Shown here piece by piece: positions 13,938 to 23,864 of a stretch of DNA of 41,037 nucleotides. The notes under the pieces are model-generated. The model saw nothing but the letters and a program-made list of their open reading frames with translations, made no database searches and was not told the origin of the DNA. Each line of letters begins with the position of its first letter. Position 1 is the stretch's first letter. The position numbers and the translations under genes were made by a program. This DNA comes from Cyclobacteriaceae bacterium. Lineage in GTDB: Bacteria > Bacteroidota > Bacteroidia > Cytophagales > Cyclobacteriaceae. The DNA is taken from assembly GCA_016787605.1 (NCBI GenBank), contig JAEUUE010000064.1:1-41037 (forward strand). The letters are read 5' to 3'.

Positions 13938-16900
13938 TCAATAGACCACACTCACCTCCACCAGCGGCAGTTTCTTCATCCGCTTCACCATCTCGTTGAC
14001 GGGCTTCACCCGGAACTTGCGGGAAAGCAATTCCACGCTCATGTTTTCCTTTTCGTCCCGGAGCTTCAGGTACAGGGGGGTACCCCCGTTATATTCTGAA
14101 AAGATGGCTTCCATCTGCTTGACCAGGTCGGCGTTCAGCGCATCGGTGGCTACCCGCACTTCGAGGCCTTTGGCCCGCTTAACGCCGATTTCGTTCAGGA
14201 GGTCCATGGAGCGGATTTTGAATTCCAGGTTCTGCTCGCCCCAGGTCTTGCGCAACACGTTGCCTTCCACAAAAAGGAACAGCCCGGGCATGAGAAAGGA
14301 CTTGAATTTGAGGTAGTCGTCGCTCCACAGCACAAACTCGAATTTGCCGCTGTAGTCCTCGAGCACCAGCTTCCCGAATGGTTTGCCGGTCTTGGTCATC
14401 TTATGCTCTACCGAGGCAACAATTCCGCCCAGCTTGAATTCCTTCCCCTCGGAGCCGGTCAGGTCGTTCAACGCCGCAATGGGAGCGCTGCAGAAGGTGT
14501 CCATCTCAAATTTGAAGTTGTCCAGCGGGTGACCGGAGATGTAAACGCCAACCACCTCTTTTTCGAAGTGGAGTTTTTCAATCTCACTAAACGGTTCTAC
14601 GGAGTCCACTTTCGGCTTGGGCACCTCGCCGCCGGCCGGGCCGCCAAACAGGCTGACCTGAGAGCTCATGGTCTCCTGCTGGAGTTTCGCAGCAAAACGA
14701 GTCGCTTTTTCTGTCAGGTTGATATCGCCTTCCTTGGCATAGACGTATTGCCGGCGATGATACTCGGTGAAGCAGTCAAAGGCGCCGGACAAGGCCAGGC
14801 ATTCGAAGGTCTTCTTGTTTACCGACCGCTGGCTTAACCGCGTGGCAAAGTCGAAAATGTCTTTGTAGGGTCCGTGTGCTTCGCGTTCCTGGATAATGGA
14901 TTCCACGGCCGCATCGCCGGCTCCCTTGATGGCACCCAGCCCGAAGCGGATGGCGCCGTCTTTGTTTACCTCGAAGAAGACGCCCGATTCATTTACGTGC
15001 GGTCCCAGCACTTCAAGTCCCATCTTGCGGCACTCTTCGGTGAAGAAGGTCACATTCTCCAGGTTGCTTTGCGAATGGGTAAGCACGGCCGCCATGTACT
15101 CGGCCGGGTAGTTGGCCTTCAGGTAAGCGGTGTGGTAGGCCACCAGGGAGTAACAGGTCGAGTGCGACTTGTTGAAGGCGTACTGGGCAAACGCTTCCCA
15201 GTCTTTCCAGATCTTGTCGGCGATGCGTTCATCGTGGCCGTTCTTCTTACAGCCGGCGATGAACTTGTCCTTCATTTTGTCGAGTACGTCTTTCTGCTTT
15301 TTGCCCATCGCCTTCCGCAGCACGTCGGCGTCGCCTTTGGAAAAGTTGGCGAGCTTCTGCGAAAGCAACATCACCTGCTCCTGGTAGACTGTGATGCCGT
15401 AGGTGTCCTTCAGGAATTCCTCCATCTCCGGCAAGTCGTACCGGATGGGTTCCCGGCCATGCTTGCGGGCGATGAAGTTGGGGATGTATTCCATGGGCCC
15501 CGGGCGGTACAGGGCGTTCATGGCGATGAGGTCTTCAAACTTGTCGGGCTTGAGGGCACGCAGGTAGGTCTGCATGCCTTCGCTTTCAAACTGGAAGGTT
15601 CCTGTCACTTCACCGCGCTGGTACAGCAGGTAGGTTTTCGGGTCGTCCAGCGGTACCTTCTCCATATCGATATCGATGCCGTGGCGCCGCTTGATGTTCT
15701 TCAAAGCCGTCTTGATGATGGTCAGCGTCGTCAGCCCCAGGAAGTCCATCTTCAGCATGCCCGCGCTTTCCACCACGCTGTTGTCGAACTGCGTCACCAG
15801 CATCGTCGAGTCCTTCGCGGTCGAAACCGGTATAAGCGTTGTCATGTCCTGCGGCGTGATGATGACCCCGCAGGCGTGGGTTCCGGTATTGCGCAAGGAG
15901 CCTTCGATGACGATGGCTTGCTTGAGCACCTCCGCTCTTTTGTCGGCACCCTTGCGGATGTCATCGAGTTCGCGCACCTCTTCAAAGGCCTTCGCCAGGG
16001 TGGTTCCCGGCCTTTCGGGCACCATCTTGGCGAGGTTGTTGGCGTCGGCGAGGGGAAGTTCCATCACCCGAGAGCAGTCACGGATCGATGATTTGGCCGC
16101 CATCGTGCCGTAGGTGATGATCTGGGCTACCTGGGTGTGGCCATATTTCTCGATCACATACTGCAGCACTTTGTCGCGCCCTTCGTCGTCAAAGTCGATA
16201 TCGATATCGGGGAGCGACACGCGGTCGGGGTTCAGGAAGCGCTCGAACAGCAAGTCGTAGGCGATCGGGTCGACGTTGGTGATGCCGATGCAGTAGGCCA
16301 CCGCTGATCCGGCGGCCGAACCGCGTCCGGGTCCTACGCTGACGCCCATCTCACGGGCCTTGGAGGTAAAATCCTGCACAATGAGGAAGTACCCGGGATA
16401 ACCGGTCTTTTTGATGGTCTCGAGTTCAAACTCGAGACGTTCCTTTATCTCGGGGGTCACTTCCGGGTACCGCCGTTTCGCGCCTTCAAACGTGAGGTGG
16501 CGCAGGTAGTCGTCTTCCGACTTGAATCCCTTGGGGATGTCAAACTTCGGGAGCATCACCTTGCGCTCCAGTTTGTAGACCTCCACCTTGTCGATAATCT
16601 CGGAAATGGTTTCGATGGCTTCCGGCAGATCGCGGAAGAGCGCCTTCATCTGGTCCTGCGACTTGAAGTAGTATTCGTTGTTGGGCAAACCGTACCGCTT
16701 GCCGCGCCCTTCGCCGATCGGGGTCGACTGAAACTCGCCTTCCTTGATGCAGAGCAACACGTCGTGGGCGTTGGCCTGCTCTTTTTCGAGGTAGTATACT
16801 TCGTTGGCTGCGAAATACTTCACTTTATATTTCTCGCAGAAGCGAAGCAGTACCTGGTTGACGTGGTCTTCCTCCGGGATCCCGTGGCGGTTGAGTTCCA

Positions 16901-18128
16901 CGTAGAAATCTTTCCCGAAGACCTTGTGGTACCAGGCGAATACTTCCTCCGCCTGTCGTTCGCCAACGTGAAGAATGAGGTGATTGACCTCGGAATGCAG
17001 TCCGCCTGTCGTGGCGATAAGTCCTTTCTTGTACTCCTGGATGAGCGCCTTGTCGATACGGGGGTAAATGCCGTAAAGCCCTTCGATGAATCCGATGGAA
17101 CTGAGTTTGGCCAGGTTATGGTAGCCTTCCTCGGTCTTCGCAAGGAGCACCTGCTGAAAGCGTTTGTCCGGGTTGTCTTTGGTGAACTTGGTCTTCTTGC
17201 GTTCCTCGGCCACAAAGAACTCACAGCCCACGATGGCTTTGAGCCCCTGCTTGTTGGCTTCGGTGACAAACTTGAACGCTCCAAATAGGTTGCCCAGGTC
17301 GGTGAGCGCCACGGCCGTCATCCCGGAGGCTTTGGCCTTGCTGATGATTTCCTCCACGTCGGCCGTGGCCTGGAGGACGGAATACTGCGAGTGGAGATGA
17401 AGGTGGCAAAATGGACTCTCGCTCAGTCCTTCTCCGCTGTCTTCCTTGCCGGTATCGGTTTTCTTCTTCTTTTCCCGTTTGCTTTGGTTTCCGGCTTCCA
17501 GGTTCGGCTCTTCGTATTCAATTTGCTCCGGCGGCGTGCTGTCGAAAGGTGACACCACCTTTCGTTTGACCAGGCCGAAGAACGACCGTGCCGTGGCGGC
17601 CACATCGTAGGAGGCATCGTGGGCGTCATCGAAATCTTTTCCAAACAGCTTCTGGTGCAGTTCACTGAGGCGCGGCATTTTCAGCTTTCCGCCCGGTCCG
17701 CCCGACAGCTGGCAGAATTCGACCGAGGCCACGCCGGTATCCACTTTCTTTGCTTCCAGCAGCGGATCGGGCTTCAGGCCCTGCCGGATGAACTCCGCGC
17801 CGAGAATATTGATATCAAACTCGATATTATGTCCGACGAGCACCGAGGTCTTGTCCAGATCAGCGCGGAAGGCGGTAAGCACTTCGGCGAGAGGAAAACC
17901 CTCCTCCATGGCCCGGCGGGTGGAAATGCCGTGCACCTGTTCCGCCTTGAAGGGAATATCAAAACCGTCGGGGCGAACGATGAAATTCTTCTGGGAAAGC
18001 AGTCTTCCTTGCTTGTCGTGGAGCTGCCAGGCGATTTGGACCACCCGGGGCCAGTTGTCGAGATCGGTAAGCGGGGCGGATTTGTTGTGCGGAACACCTG
18101 TGGTTTCCGTGTCAAAAATGAGATACAT
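13938..18128 (-). CDS. dnaE: DNA polymerase III alpha subunit with fused N-terminal proofreading exonuclease
   Basis: This is the 1,396-residue replicative polymerase. Residues 1-190 are a DEDDh exonuclease: FDTETTG (D6, E8), GHNIEFD (D105) and HDASYD (H170, D175), all catalytic residues present. A lysine/glutamate-rich linker (about 195-238) leads to the PHP domain, HLHLHSQYS (242-250). There the usual TDHGN has become TDLGN (about 276-280), so one metal-binding His is missing. The polymerase palm contains PDIDIDFDDEGRDKV (about 640) with the catalytic aspartates. Further on come YRPGPMEYIP and the Cys/Lys-rich fingers; the C-terminus has an OB fold (FKLGGIVASVEHKMTKTGKP) and a tau-binding-like end. 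Fused exonuclease plus degenerate PHP suggests proofreading in cis. Divergent from sdhC. Confidence 0.97.
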   Translation of the reverse strand: MYLIFDTETTGVPHNKSAPLTDLDNWPRVVQIAWQLHDKQGRLLSQKNFIVRPDGFDIPFKAEQVHGISTRRAMEEGFPLAEVLTAFRADLDKTSVLVGHNIEFDINILGAEFIRQGLKPDPLLEAKKVDTGVASVEFCQLSGGPGGKLKMPRLSELHQKLFGKDFDDAHDASYDVAATARSFFGLVKRKVVSPFDSTPPEQIEYEEPNLEAGNQSKREKKKKTDTGKEDSGEGLSESPFCHLHLHSQYSVLQATADVEEIISKAKASGMTAVALTDLGNLFGAFKFVTEANKQGLKAIVGCEFFVAEERKKTKFTKDNPDKRFQQVLLAKTEEGYHNLAKLSSIGFIEGLYGIYPRIDKALIQEYKKGLIATTGGLHSEVNHLILHVGERQAEEVFAWYHKVFGKDFYVELNRHGIPEEDHVNQVLLRFCEKYKVKYFAANEVYYLEKEQANAHDVLLCIKEGEFQSTPIGEGRGKRYGLPNNEYYFKSQDQMKALFRDLPEAIETISEIIDKVEVYKLERKVMLPKFDIPKGFKSEDDYLRHLTFEGAKRRYPEVTPEIKERLEFELETIKKTGYPGYFLIVQDFTSKAREMGVSVGPGRGSAAGSAVAYCIGITNVDPIAYDLLFERFLNPDRVSLPDIDIDFDDEGRDKVLQYVIEKYGHTQVAQIITYGTMAAKSSIRDCSRVMELPLADANNLAKMVPERPGTTLAKAFEEVRELDDIRKGADKRAEVLKQAIVIEGSLRNTGTHACGVIITPQDMTTLIPVSTAKDSTMLVTQFDNSVVESAGMLKMDFLGLTTLTIIKTALKNIKRRHGIDIDMEKVPLDDPKTYLLYQRGEVTGTFQFESEGMQTYLRALKPDKFEDLIAMNALYRPGPMEYIPNFIARKHGREPIRYDLPEMEEFLKDTYGITVYQEQVMLLSQKLANFSKGDADVLRKAMGKKQKDVLDKMKDKFIAGCKKNGHDERIADKIWKDWEAFAQYAFNKSHSTCYSLVAYHTAYLKANYPAEYMAAVLTHSQSNLENVTFFTEECRKMGLEVLGPHVNESGVFFEVNKDGAIRFGLGAIKGAGDAAVESIIQEREAHGPYKDIFDFATRLSQRSVNKKTFECLALSGAFDCFTEYHRRQYVYAKEGDINLTEKATRFAAKLQQETMSSQVSLFGGPAGGEVPKPKVDSVEPFSEIEKLHFEKEVVGVYISGHPLDNFKFEMDTFCSAPIAALNDLTGSEGKEFKLGGIVASVEHKMTKTGKPFGKLVLEDYSGKFEFVLWSDDYLKFKSFLMPGLFLFVEGNVLRKTWGEQNLEFKIRSMDLLNEIGVKRAKGLEVRVATDALNADLVKQMEAIFSEYNGGTPLYLKLRDEKENMSVELLSRKFRVKPVNEMVKRMKKLPLVEVSVVY

Positions 18129-18144
18129 GCGTCGTAGTGGTGGG

Positions 18145-18176
18145 TAAAAATAACCCGGTGGGTTTCAAGGGCCAAA
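18145..18176 (-). promoter_or_regulatory. Candidate promoter of dnaE
   Basis: The minus strand reads TTTG at 18173-18176, a 20-bp spacer, then TATTTTTA at 18145-18152 (one mismatch to TAnnTTTG). The start codon follows 16 bases later. The -7 box lies inside the inverted repeat GGGT/ACCC. Confidence 0.5.
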
Positions 18177-18211
18177 ACAATTTCCTGGCGGTTTTCAGGA
18201 CAAACTCCCGG

Positions 18212-18243
18212 TTTGTTTGTTAAAGCTTCGGGAAGTATTTTTG
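18212..18243 (+). promoter_or_regulatory. Promoter of the sdhCAB operon
   Basis: TTTG at 18212-18215, a 20-bp spacer and TATTTTTG at 18236-18243 give a full match to the Bacteroidota -33/-7 consensus, 30 bases before the sdhC start codon. Confidence 0.7.
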
Positions 18244-18273
18244 GTTCCACCTGAAAAACCCCAATCCTTCCTT

Positions 18274-18951
18274 ATGAAGTGGTTCCTAGAAATGTTCTCC
18301 AGCACGCTGGGGAGAAAGCTGGTGATGGCCCTGACCGGCTTGTTCCTGATTACTTTTCTCTTGGTCCACCTGATCGGCAACCTCCAGCTCCTGAAGAATG
18401 ACGGAGGACATGCGTTCAACGTGTATGCGGAGTTTATGAGCACGAACCCTCTTATTCAGACGGTTTCTAAAGTAAACTTCGCCCTGATCCTCGGGCATAT
18501 TATTGTATCTGCCCTGTTGACCATCAAGAACCGCAAGGCTCGGGGGTCGGAAGGGTATGCGGTGACCAATTCCACCTCCTCGATCTGGTCCAGCCGCAAC
18601 ATGGGCATCCTGGGTACGATTATCCTGGTGTTCCTGGTGATTCACCTGAAAGATTTCTGGGCCCAGATGCATTGGGGTGGTGTTCCGGTGCTGGATTACG
18701 ACGGCAAGCCGGTTCGCGACCTTTACTCCCTGGTTAATGAGTGGTTCCACGTAGGTTGGTATGTGGGACTTTACGCCTTCTGTATGATCGGCGTCGCCTT
18801 CCACCTGTGGCACGGCTTCGAGAGCGCGTTCCAGACGCTGGGCCTCAACCACTTGAAATACAACGGGCTGATCAGTTTCGTCGGGAAGGCCTTTTCCATC
18901 CTCGTTCCCGCCCTCTTTGCCCTCATTCCGATAATGATGTACCTGTCCTGA
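18274..18951 (+). CDS. sdhC: Succinate dehydrogenase cytochrome b558 subunit
   Basis: This 225-residue membrane anchor passes electrons between quinone and the SdhAB catalytic head. Five hydrophobic helices are seen, with histidines placed as in di-heme b558-type anchors: H32 (LLVHLIGN), H75 (LILGHIIV), H124 (LVIHLKDF) and H177 or H180 (GVAFHLWHG). The start is ATG 18274 (MKWFLEMFSSTLGRKLVMALTG), the usual beginning of this family; an earlier in-frame ATG (18217) would include promoter sequence. It is followed by sdhA after 17 bases. A single anchor with five helices is the form found in Bacteroidota, Bacillus and Wolinella. Confidence 0.95.
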   Translation: MKWFLEMFSSTLGRKLVMALTGLFLITFLLVHLIGNLQLLKNDGGHAFNVYAEFMSTNPLIQTVSKVNFALILGHIIVSALLTIKNRKARGSEGYAVTNSTSSIWSSRNMGILGTIILVFLVIHLKDFWAQMHWGGVPVLDYDGKPVRDLYSLVNEWFHVGWYVGLYAFCMIGVAFHLWHGFESAFQTLGLNHLKYNGLISFVGKAFSILVPALFALIPIMMYLS

Positions 18952-18968
18952 GCTAACGCCCTAAACGA

Positions 18969-20894
18969 ATGACCAAGCTAGACTCGAAAATTCCTGCCGG
19001 ACCGCTCGCTGAAAAGTGGTCCAAGCACAAGTTCAACCTGAAGCTGGTGAACCCGGCCAACAAGCGGAAATATGACGTCATTGTCGTAGGTACGGGTCTC
19101 GCCGGTGCCTCGGCCGCCGCATCGCTCGGCGAATTGGGCTACAACGTGAAGGCCTTCTGCTTCCAGGACAGCCCGCGCCGCGCGCACTCCATCGCCGCGC
19201 AAGGGGGGATCAATGCCGCGAAGAACTACCAGAATGACGGCGATAGCATCTATCGCTTGTTTTATGATACCATCAAGGGTGGCGACTACCGCGCCCGGGA
19301 AGGCAACGTGTATCGCCTCGCCGAAGTCAGTGTAAATATCATCGACCAGTGTGTGGCCCAGGGTGTTCCGTTCGCCCGGGAATATGGCGGCACGCTCGCC
19401 AACCGTTCTTTTGGCGGATCCCAGGTGTCCCGGACATTCTATGCCCGCGGTCAAACCGGTCAACAACTCCTTCTCGGTGCCTATTCGGCGCTGAACCGCC
19501 AGATTGCCAACGGCAAGGTGAAGATGTACAACCGCACGGAGATGCTCGACGTGGTCATCGTCGACGGCAAAGCACGGGGTATCATTACCCGCGATCTCGT
19601 CACTGGCAAGATCGAAGCGCATGCCGCCCATGCCGTCCTGCTGTGTACCGGTGGATACGGAAACGTCTTTTACCTCTCTACCAATGCCAAGGGTTCCAAT
19701 ACTACGGCCATTTGGCGCGCCCATAAGAAGGGGGCGCTCTTCGGCAATCCTTGCTTCACGCAAATCCACCCTACCTGTATCCCGGTTTCCGGCGACCACC
19801 AGTCGAAGCTGACGCTGATGTCGGAGTCGCTTCGCAACGACGGCCGCGTCTGGGCGCCGAAAGTGGCGGTGAAAGGGCTTAAGGCCAAGGAGGCTGTGAA
19901 AATTCCTGAGGCCGACCGCGACTACTTCCTGGAGCGGCGTTACCCCTCGTTTGGTAACCTCGTTCCCCGCGACGTGGCTTCCCGAAACGCCAAGATGATA
20001 TGCGACGAAGGTCGCGGCGTGGGCGCCACCGGCCTGGCGGTCTTTCTCGATTTCGCCGACGCCATCAAGCGCGACGGGCGGAAGGTGATCGAAGCCAAGT
20101 ATGGCAACCTGTTTGACATGTATAAGCAGATCACCGGCGATGACCCGTACGAAGTGCCGATGATGATCTTCCCCGCGGTGCACTACACCATGGGAGGCCT
20201 CTGGGTCGATTACAACCTGATGACCACGGTCCCCGGCCTGTATGCCCTCGGAGAGTGCAATTTCTCCGACCACGGCGCGAACCGGCTGGGTGCCAGCGCA
20301 CTCATGCAGGGACTGGCTGACGGCTATTTCGTGATCCCCTACACGATTGGTGATTACCTCGCGACCCTCGGGTGGGACAAGGTGACCACGGACCGGCCGG
20401 AATTCAAGGAGGCCATGGACGGCGTTCAATCGCGGATTGACAAGTTGCTGTCCATCAAGGGCAAGAAGACGGTGGATGAGCTTCACCGCGAACTGGGACT
20501 CACCATGTGGGAATACTGCGGGATGTCGCGGAACGAAGCCGGCCTGAAAAAGGCCAAGGAAAAGATCCAGGCACTGCGCAAGGAGTTCTGGGAAAATGTC
20601 AACGTGCTGGGCAGCGGCAACGAACTCAACGTGGAGTTGGAGAAAGCCGGCCGAGTGGCTGACTTTATGGAACTGGGTGAACTGATGGTGGATGATGCTT
20701 TGAACCGCACCGAGTCGTGCGGCGGGCACTTCCGCGAAGAGTCGGCTACGCCCGACGGCGAGGCCATGCGCAAAGACGACGATTTTGCCTATGTCGCCGC
20801 CTGGGAGTTCAAGGGCGATAATCAGCCTTCCGAACTTCACAAGGAGCCGCTGGTCTTCGAGAACGTGAAGCTCACCCAACGCAGCTACAAGTAA
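18969..20894 (+). CDS. sdhA: Succinate dehydrogenase / fumarate reductase flavoprotein subunit
   Basis: The 641-residue catalytic subunit oxidises succinate to fumarate. The Rossmann dinucleotide site is [19 protein letters not shown] (about 38-55). H73 in [13 protein letters not shown] is the expected site of covalent FAD attachment. Substrate-site segments include [25 protein letters not shown] and [17 protein letters not shown]. The C-terminal helical domain with SCGGHFREE is also present. Length and motifs fit the Bacteroidota type B enzyme. It lies in the sdhC-sdhA-sdhB order, with sdhB 40 bases downstream. Confidence 0.98.
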   Translation: MTKLDSKIPAGPLAEKWSKHKFNLKLVNPANKRKYDVIVVGTGLAGASAAASLGELGYNVKAFCFQDSPRRAHSIAAQGGINAAKNYQNDGDSIYRLFYDTIKGGDYRAREGNVYRLAEVSVNIIDQCVAQGVPFAREYGGTLANRSFGGSQVSRTFYARGQTGQQLLLGAYSALNRQIANGKVKMYNRTEMLDVVIVDGKARGIITRDLVTGKIEAHAAHAVLLCTGGYGNVFYLSTNAKGSNTTAIWRAHKKGALFGNPCFTQIHPTCIPVSGDHQSKLTLMSESLRNDGRVWAPKVAVKGLKAKEAVKIPEADRDYFLERRYPSFGNLVPRDVASRNAKMICDEGRGVGATGLAVFLDFADAIKRDGRKVIEAKYGNLFDMYKQITGDDPYEVPMMIFPAVHYTMGGLWVDYNLMTTVPGLYALGECNFSDHGANRLGASALMQGLADGYFVIPYTIGDYLATLGWDKVTTDRPEFKEAMDGVQSRIDKLLSIKGKKTVDELHRELGLTMWEYCGMSRNEAGLKKAKEKIQALRKEFWENVNVLGSGNELNVELEKAGRVADFMELGELMVDDALNRTESCGGHFREESATPDGEAMRKDDDFAYVAAWEFKGDNQPSELHKEPLVFENVKLTQRSYK

Positions 20895-20934
20895 TTCAGC
20901 CTGAAGCAAACGCTAACCGCCAAAAGCAAATAGC

Positions 20935-21705
20935 ATGAAAATCACACTGAAGGTTTGGAGACAAAAGAACACCAACACCAAGGGTTCCTTCAAGACCTAC
21001 GAACTTCCTCATGTTTCGCCCGACATGTCGTTCCTCGAGATGTTTGATATCCTGAACACGGACCTGATCAAGAAGGGCGAGGAGCCGGTGGCTTTTGACC
21101 ACGATTGCCGGGAGGGTATCTGCGGGATGTGCAGCATGGTCATCAACGGGCGGCCTCACGGCCCGCTGCAGACGACGACCTGCCAGCTGCACATGCGTAC
21201 CTTCAAGGATGGCGATACCATCACGGTTGAACCCTGGAGAGCGAGCGCTTTCCCGGTGATCAAGGATCTGGTGGTTGATCGTACGGCCTTTGAGCGAATC
21301 CAGCAGTCGGGCGGTTACGTCTCCGTCAACACGGGTGGTGCCCCCGATGCCAACGAAATCCTGATTCCCAAGAAGATCGCCGACGAGGCCATGGATGCTG
21401 CCACATGCATCGGCTGCGGCGCCTGTGTCGCGGCCTGCAAGAACGCCTCTGCCATGTTGTTTGTGAGTGCGAAGGTGTCGCAGTTTGCCCTGTTGCCTCA
21501 AGGCCAGCTGGAGCGCAAAGAGCGCGTGGAAAAGATGGTGGCCCAGATGGACAAGGAGGGCTTCGGCGCCTGCACCAACACGCGTGCCTGTGAGGCGGAA
21601 TGCCCGAAGGCGATCAAAATCACGAATATCGCGCGGCTCAACCGCGAATACTTCTCCGCGATGATGTCATCCTACGAGGTGGCAGGCGGCGGGGGAGAAG
21701 GCTGA
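20935..21705 (+). CDS. sdhB: Succinate dehydrogenase / fumarate reductase iron-sulfur subunit
   Basis: The 256-residue subunit carries electrons from FAD to the cytochrome. The N-terminal ferredoxin domain has CREGICGMC (C58, C63, C66) and C83 for the 2Fe-2S cluster. The C-terminal domain has [14 protein letters not shown] and [14 protein letters not shown] for the 4Fe-4S and 3Fe-4S clusters. Every expected cysteine is present. It is the last gene of the operon; no clear intrinsic terminator follows, only a small GAAGG/CCTTC hairpin around the stop codon. Confidence 0.98.
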   Translation: MKITLKVWRQKNTNTKGSFKTYELPHVSPDMSFLEMFDILNTDLIKKGEEPVAFDHDCREGICGMCSMVINGRPHGPLQTTTCQLHMRTFKDGDTITVEPWRASAFPVIKDLVVDRTAFERIQQSGGYVSVNTGGAPDANEILIPKKIADEAMDAATCIGCGACVAACKNASAMLFVSAKVSQFALLPQGQLERKERVEKMVAQMDKEGFGACTNTRACEAECPKAIKITNIARLNREYFSAMMSSYEVAGGGGEG

Positions 21706-21739
21706 CCTTCGACTACGCTCAGGCTGGCTTCGACTTCGT
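21706..21739. repeat. Short intergenic repeat word after sdhB
   Basis: CTTCGACTACGCTCAGGCTG followed by CTTCGACTTCG matches the style of CTTCGAC...GCTCAG repeats that I recall scattered between genes in environmental bacteria. There is only one copy in this window. Confidence 0.3.
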
Positions 21740-21750
21740 TTACGAGTAGA

Positions 21751-22260
21751 TCACTCGCTCTTGCAGGTGGCGATGCCTGTCCTGCCGGTGGGCTTTGCCT
21801 TGGTGAAGGATGCACCGATGTTTCCGGCTGCGAGGATCACGTTGCGGGCATCGCCCGTTTCGCCCAGGTGAATCTTGATGGCAGCGGGGAGATCCGATAG
21901 TTGATCGTAATTGAGAGCGGTCTCATCCGCCAGCATGGAAAAAGTTGTTTCACTCCGTCCTGTTGCCGCATCGACAGGGTTAAGCAGCAGGGCGATATCG
22001 GCATCCGGGGTGGCCAGGTCTCCCAGGTGGAGGTGTACCGGGAATTTGGCGGTACCGCTGGTCCCCGTCAGCTGGATGAAGGCCGTTATCTTGCTGTCGC
22101 GACGCTCTTTGAACGTAATGGTGCCGGTGATGCCGTGCTCCGACCCCGACTGTAAATCGTAGGTTGTCTCATTCCCGGTGAAGTCGGAGACCGCGTCGGT
22201 CCCCGGCGACTGGCAGGATACCACGACCGCCACCAGCATCAATAATCCCAAGCCCTTCAT
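21751..22260 (-). CDS. Small lipoprotein with a CHRD-like domain
   Basis: The 169-residue product begins with a lipoprotein signal (MKGLGLLMLVAVVVSC, Cys16). The mature part has repeated beta-strand patterns and the segments GITGTITFKE, FPVHLHLG and AAIKIHLGETG. His-containing strands of this kind occur in CHRD and Cu/Zn-SOD-like beta-sandwich domains. Too few metal ligands are seen to claim enzyme activity, and the assignment is tentative. It is probably anchored to the outer or inner membrane. It has its own promoter (TAGTTTTG) in the divergent gap before the LPP20-like gene and converges on sdhB. Confidence 0.75.
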   Translation of the reverse strand: MKGLGLLMLVAVVVSCQSPGTDAVSDFTGNETTYDLQSGSEHGITGTITFKERRDSKITAFIQLTGTSGTAKFPVHLHLGDLATPDADIALLLNPVDAATGRSETTFSMLADETALNYDQLSDLPAAIKIHLGETGDARNVILAAGNIGASFTKAKPTGRTGIATCKSE

Positions 22261-22276
22261 TTCCTGATATTTTTTA

Positions 22277-22308
22277 CAAAACTACGAGCGAAACGTTTAT
22301 TCTTTCAA
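22277..22308 (-). promoter_or_regulatory. Promoter of the small lipoprotein gene
   Basis: On the minus strand, TTG (22306-22308) and TAGTTTTG (22277-22284) are 21 bp apart and fit the Bacteroidota consensus. The start codon lies 17 bases below the -7 box. Confidence 0.6.
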
Positions 22309-22343
22309 TGTCAAATTAATTCTTAACACCCCGCAATAACCGT

Positions 22344-22351
22344 TAATTTTG
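22344..22351 (+). promoter_or_regulatory. -7 element upstream of the LPP20-like gene
   Basis: TAATTTTG matches TAnnTTTG, 40 bases before the GTG at 22392. No TTG was seen at the expected upstream distance, so support is partial. Confidence 0.4.
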
Positions 22352-22391
22352 GCATGAAACTGGGTTAGTTCATTCTATAGTCCCTTAATCC

Positions 22392-23762
22392 GTGAAATAC
22401 CTCTCCTTCTTCGTCATTTTGCTGGTCGGGGCTTGCAGCCCGTCGGTCAATAAGCCCCCGGTCGATCCCAACCCAAAACCGTCCTGGATGAGTGCCAAGC
22501 CCATGGCCGACGCCTATTTCGTCGGTATTGGTCATTCAACGAAGACGGGAACCAACAATTATGTCCAGGAGGCTAAAAAGAGCGCCCTGGAAGATATGGT
22601 CTCAGAGATTAAGGTCAACGTGTCGTCGACCTCGGTATTGACGCAGATTGACGATAACAAGGAATTCCGCGAGCGGTATGAGCAGATGATCCAGACCACG
22701 GCCGCCGACGAGATCGAGGAGTTTGAGTCGGTCGACAGCTGGGAAGACGACAAGAATTACTGGGTGTATTACCGCCTTTCAAAGCAGCGTTACCGGGAGA
22801 TCAAAGAGCAGCAGAAGCGGGATGCCGTCACGCTGGCGCTGGATTACTTTACCAAGGCCAAGCAGTCGGAGCGGGAGGCCAATCCCATCCAGGCGTTGGG
22901 CTTCTATTACCAGGGCTTTCGGGCCGTGGAGAAATACCTGGCCGAGCCCATCACGCTGACGTTCGAGGGCAAGGAGATGATATTGACCAACGAGATTTAC
23001 GCCAGCATCCAGAAAATACTCGACGATATTCAACTGGCCGCCAACCCGGCCCAGATCACCCTGAACAGAAGGGTGACCCAGGGCAGCCAGTCGGTGGTGG
23101 TTACAGCCTCGAGCAAGTCGGCCCGGAAGGTGCTGGCGGACCTTCCGCTGAAGGCGGCCTTCGACAAGGGCTCCGGCAACGTATTCCCGGATTACAAGAC
23201 GACGGCGGAAGGGCAGGCCAAGATCCTGCTGACCAAGATCGGGTCCCGGGAACTGGAACAGTCGGTGGGTGTCAGTGTGAACCTCCTGGCCTTCGCGGGC
23301 ACCAATCCTTCGGCGATTTTCACGCTGGTCTCTTCCAAGATGACCGTGCCCAAAGTGTCGATCCTGATGGCCGTCCAGCGCCCAATTGTATTTATTTCCT
23401 CTTCGGAGAAGAATTTCGGCAACATCCGGGCCACGCAGCAGATTACCAACAAGATCAAGAACTACCTCTCCAAGGAGGGATTTGAGTTTACGGAAGACCG
23501 CTCGAAGGCCGAACTGGTCATGAACGTGTCGTCGGATTCGGAAAAGGGGGCGGTTTCGGGCAGCATCTACATCAGCTATGTGACCAGCGTCATCCATGTA
23601 AGTACGGCGGCGGACAATAAGGAGATTTACGCCACCACGCTGGACCGCATCAAAGGGTACAGCCTGGACCATGAGAGGGCAAGCCAGGAAGCCTATACCA
23701 AGTCGCTGGAGATCCTGGAAACGGAAAAGCTTCCCGAGCTCCTGAATGCCATATTACAGTGA
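22392..23762 (+). CDS. LPP20-like lipoprotein, 456 residues
   Basis: It starts at GTG 22392 with a lipoprotein signal peptide (MKYLSFFVILLVGAC, Cys15). Residues about 30-140 contain the LPP20 pattern: PSWMSAKPMADAYFVGIGHS, then a long helix rich in A and E (VQEAKKSALEDMVSEI) and a beta-hairpin (VNVSSTSVLTQ). A helical, TPR-like stretch follows (ALDYFTKAKQSEREANPIQALGFYYQGFRAVEKYL), then an Ig-like beta region (about 220-310). A final alpha/beta domain (about 320-450) has IRATQQITNKIKNYLSKEGF, reminiscent of outer-membrane lipoprotein activator domains. It is followed 102 bases later by a second, shorter LPP20-like lipoprotein in the same direction. Role unknown; probably envelope-associated. 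Confidence 0.75.
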   Translation: MKYLSFFVILLVGACSPSVNKPPVDPNPKPSWMSAKPMADAYFVGIGHSTKTGTNNYVQEAKKSALEDMVSEIKVNVSSTSVLTQIDDNKEFRERYEQMIQTTAADEIEEFESVDSWEDDKNYWVYYRLSKQRYREIKEQQKRDAVTLALDYFTKAKQSEREANPIQALGFYYQGFRAVEKYLAEPITLTFEGKEMILTNEIYASIQKILDDIQLAANPAQITLNRRVTQGSQSVVVTASSKSARKVLADLPLKAAFDKGSGNVFPDYKTTAEGQAKILLTKIGSRELEQSVGVSVNLLAFAGTNPSAIFTLVSSKMTVPKVSILMAVQRPIVFISSSEKNFGNIRATQQITNKIKNYLSKEGFEFTEDRSKAELVMNVSSDSEKGAVSGSIYISYVTSVIHVSTAADNKEIYATTLDRIKGYSLDHERASQEAYTKSLEILETEKLPELLNAILQ

Positions 23763-23864
23763 TGAATATGCGTATTTGCCCCGTTTCCGGCGATTTATAC
23801 CCCGTTAGTAATGTGGCCTGTTAATTGCATTGTGTAACTTGCATAACCAAACGTGAAAATTGAT

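Noticed and set aside
14874-16091. A 405-codon open frame antisense to dnaE
   Set aside because: It is a shadow of the polymerase reading frame in GC-rich DNA; its sequence is His/Val/Gly-rich and low in structure-like patterns.
18978-20909. A 643-codon open frame antisense to sdhA
   Set aside because: It covers almost exactly the sdhA gene, whose motifs are unambiguous; the antisense frame has none.
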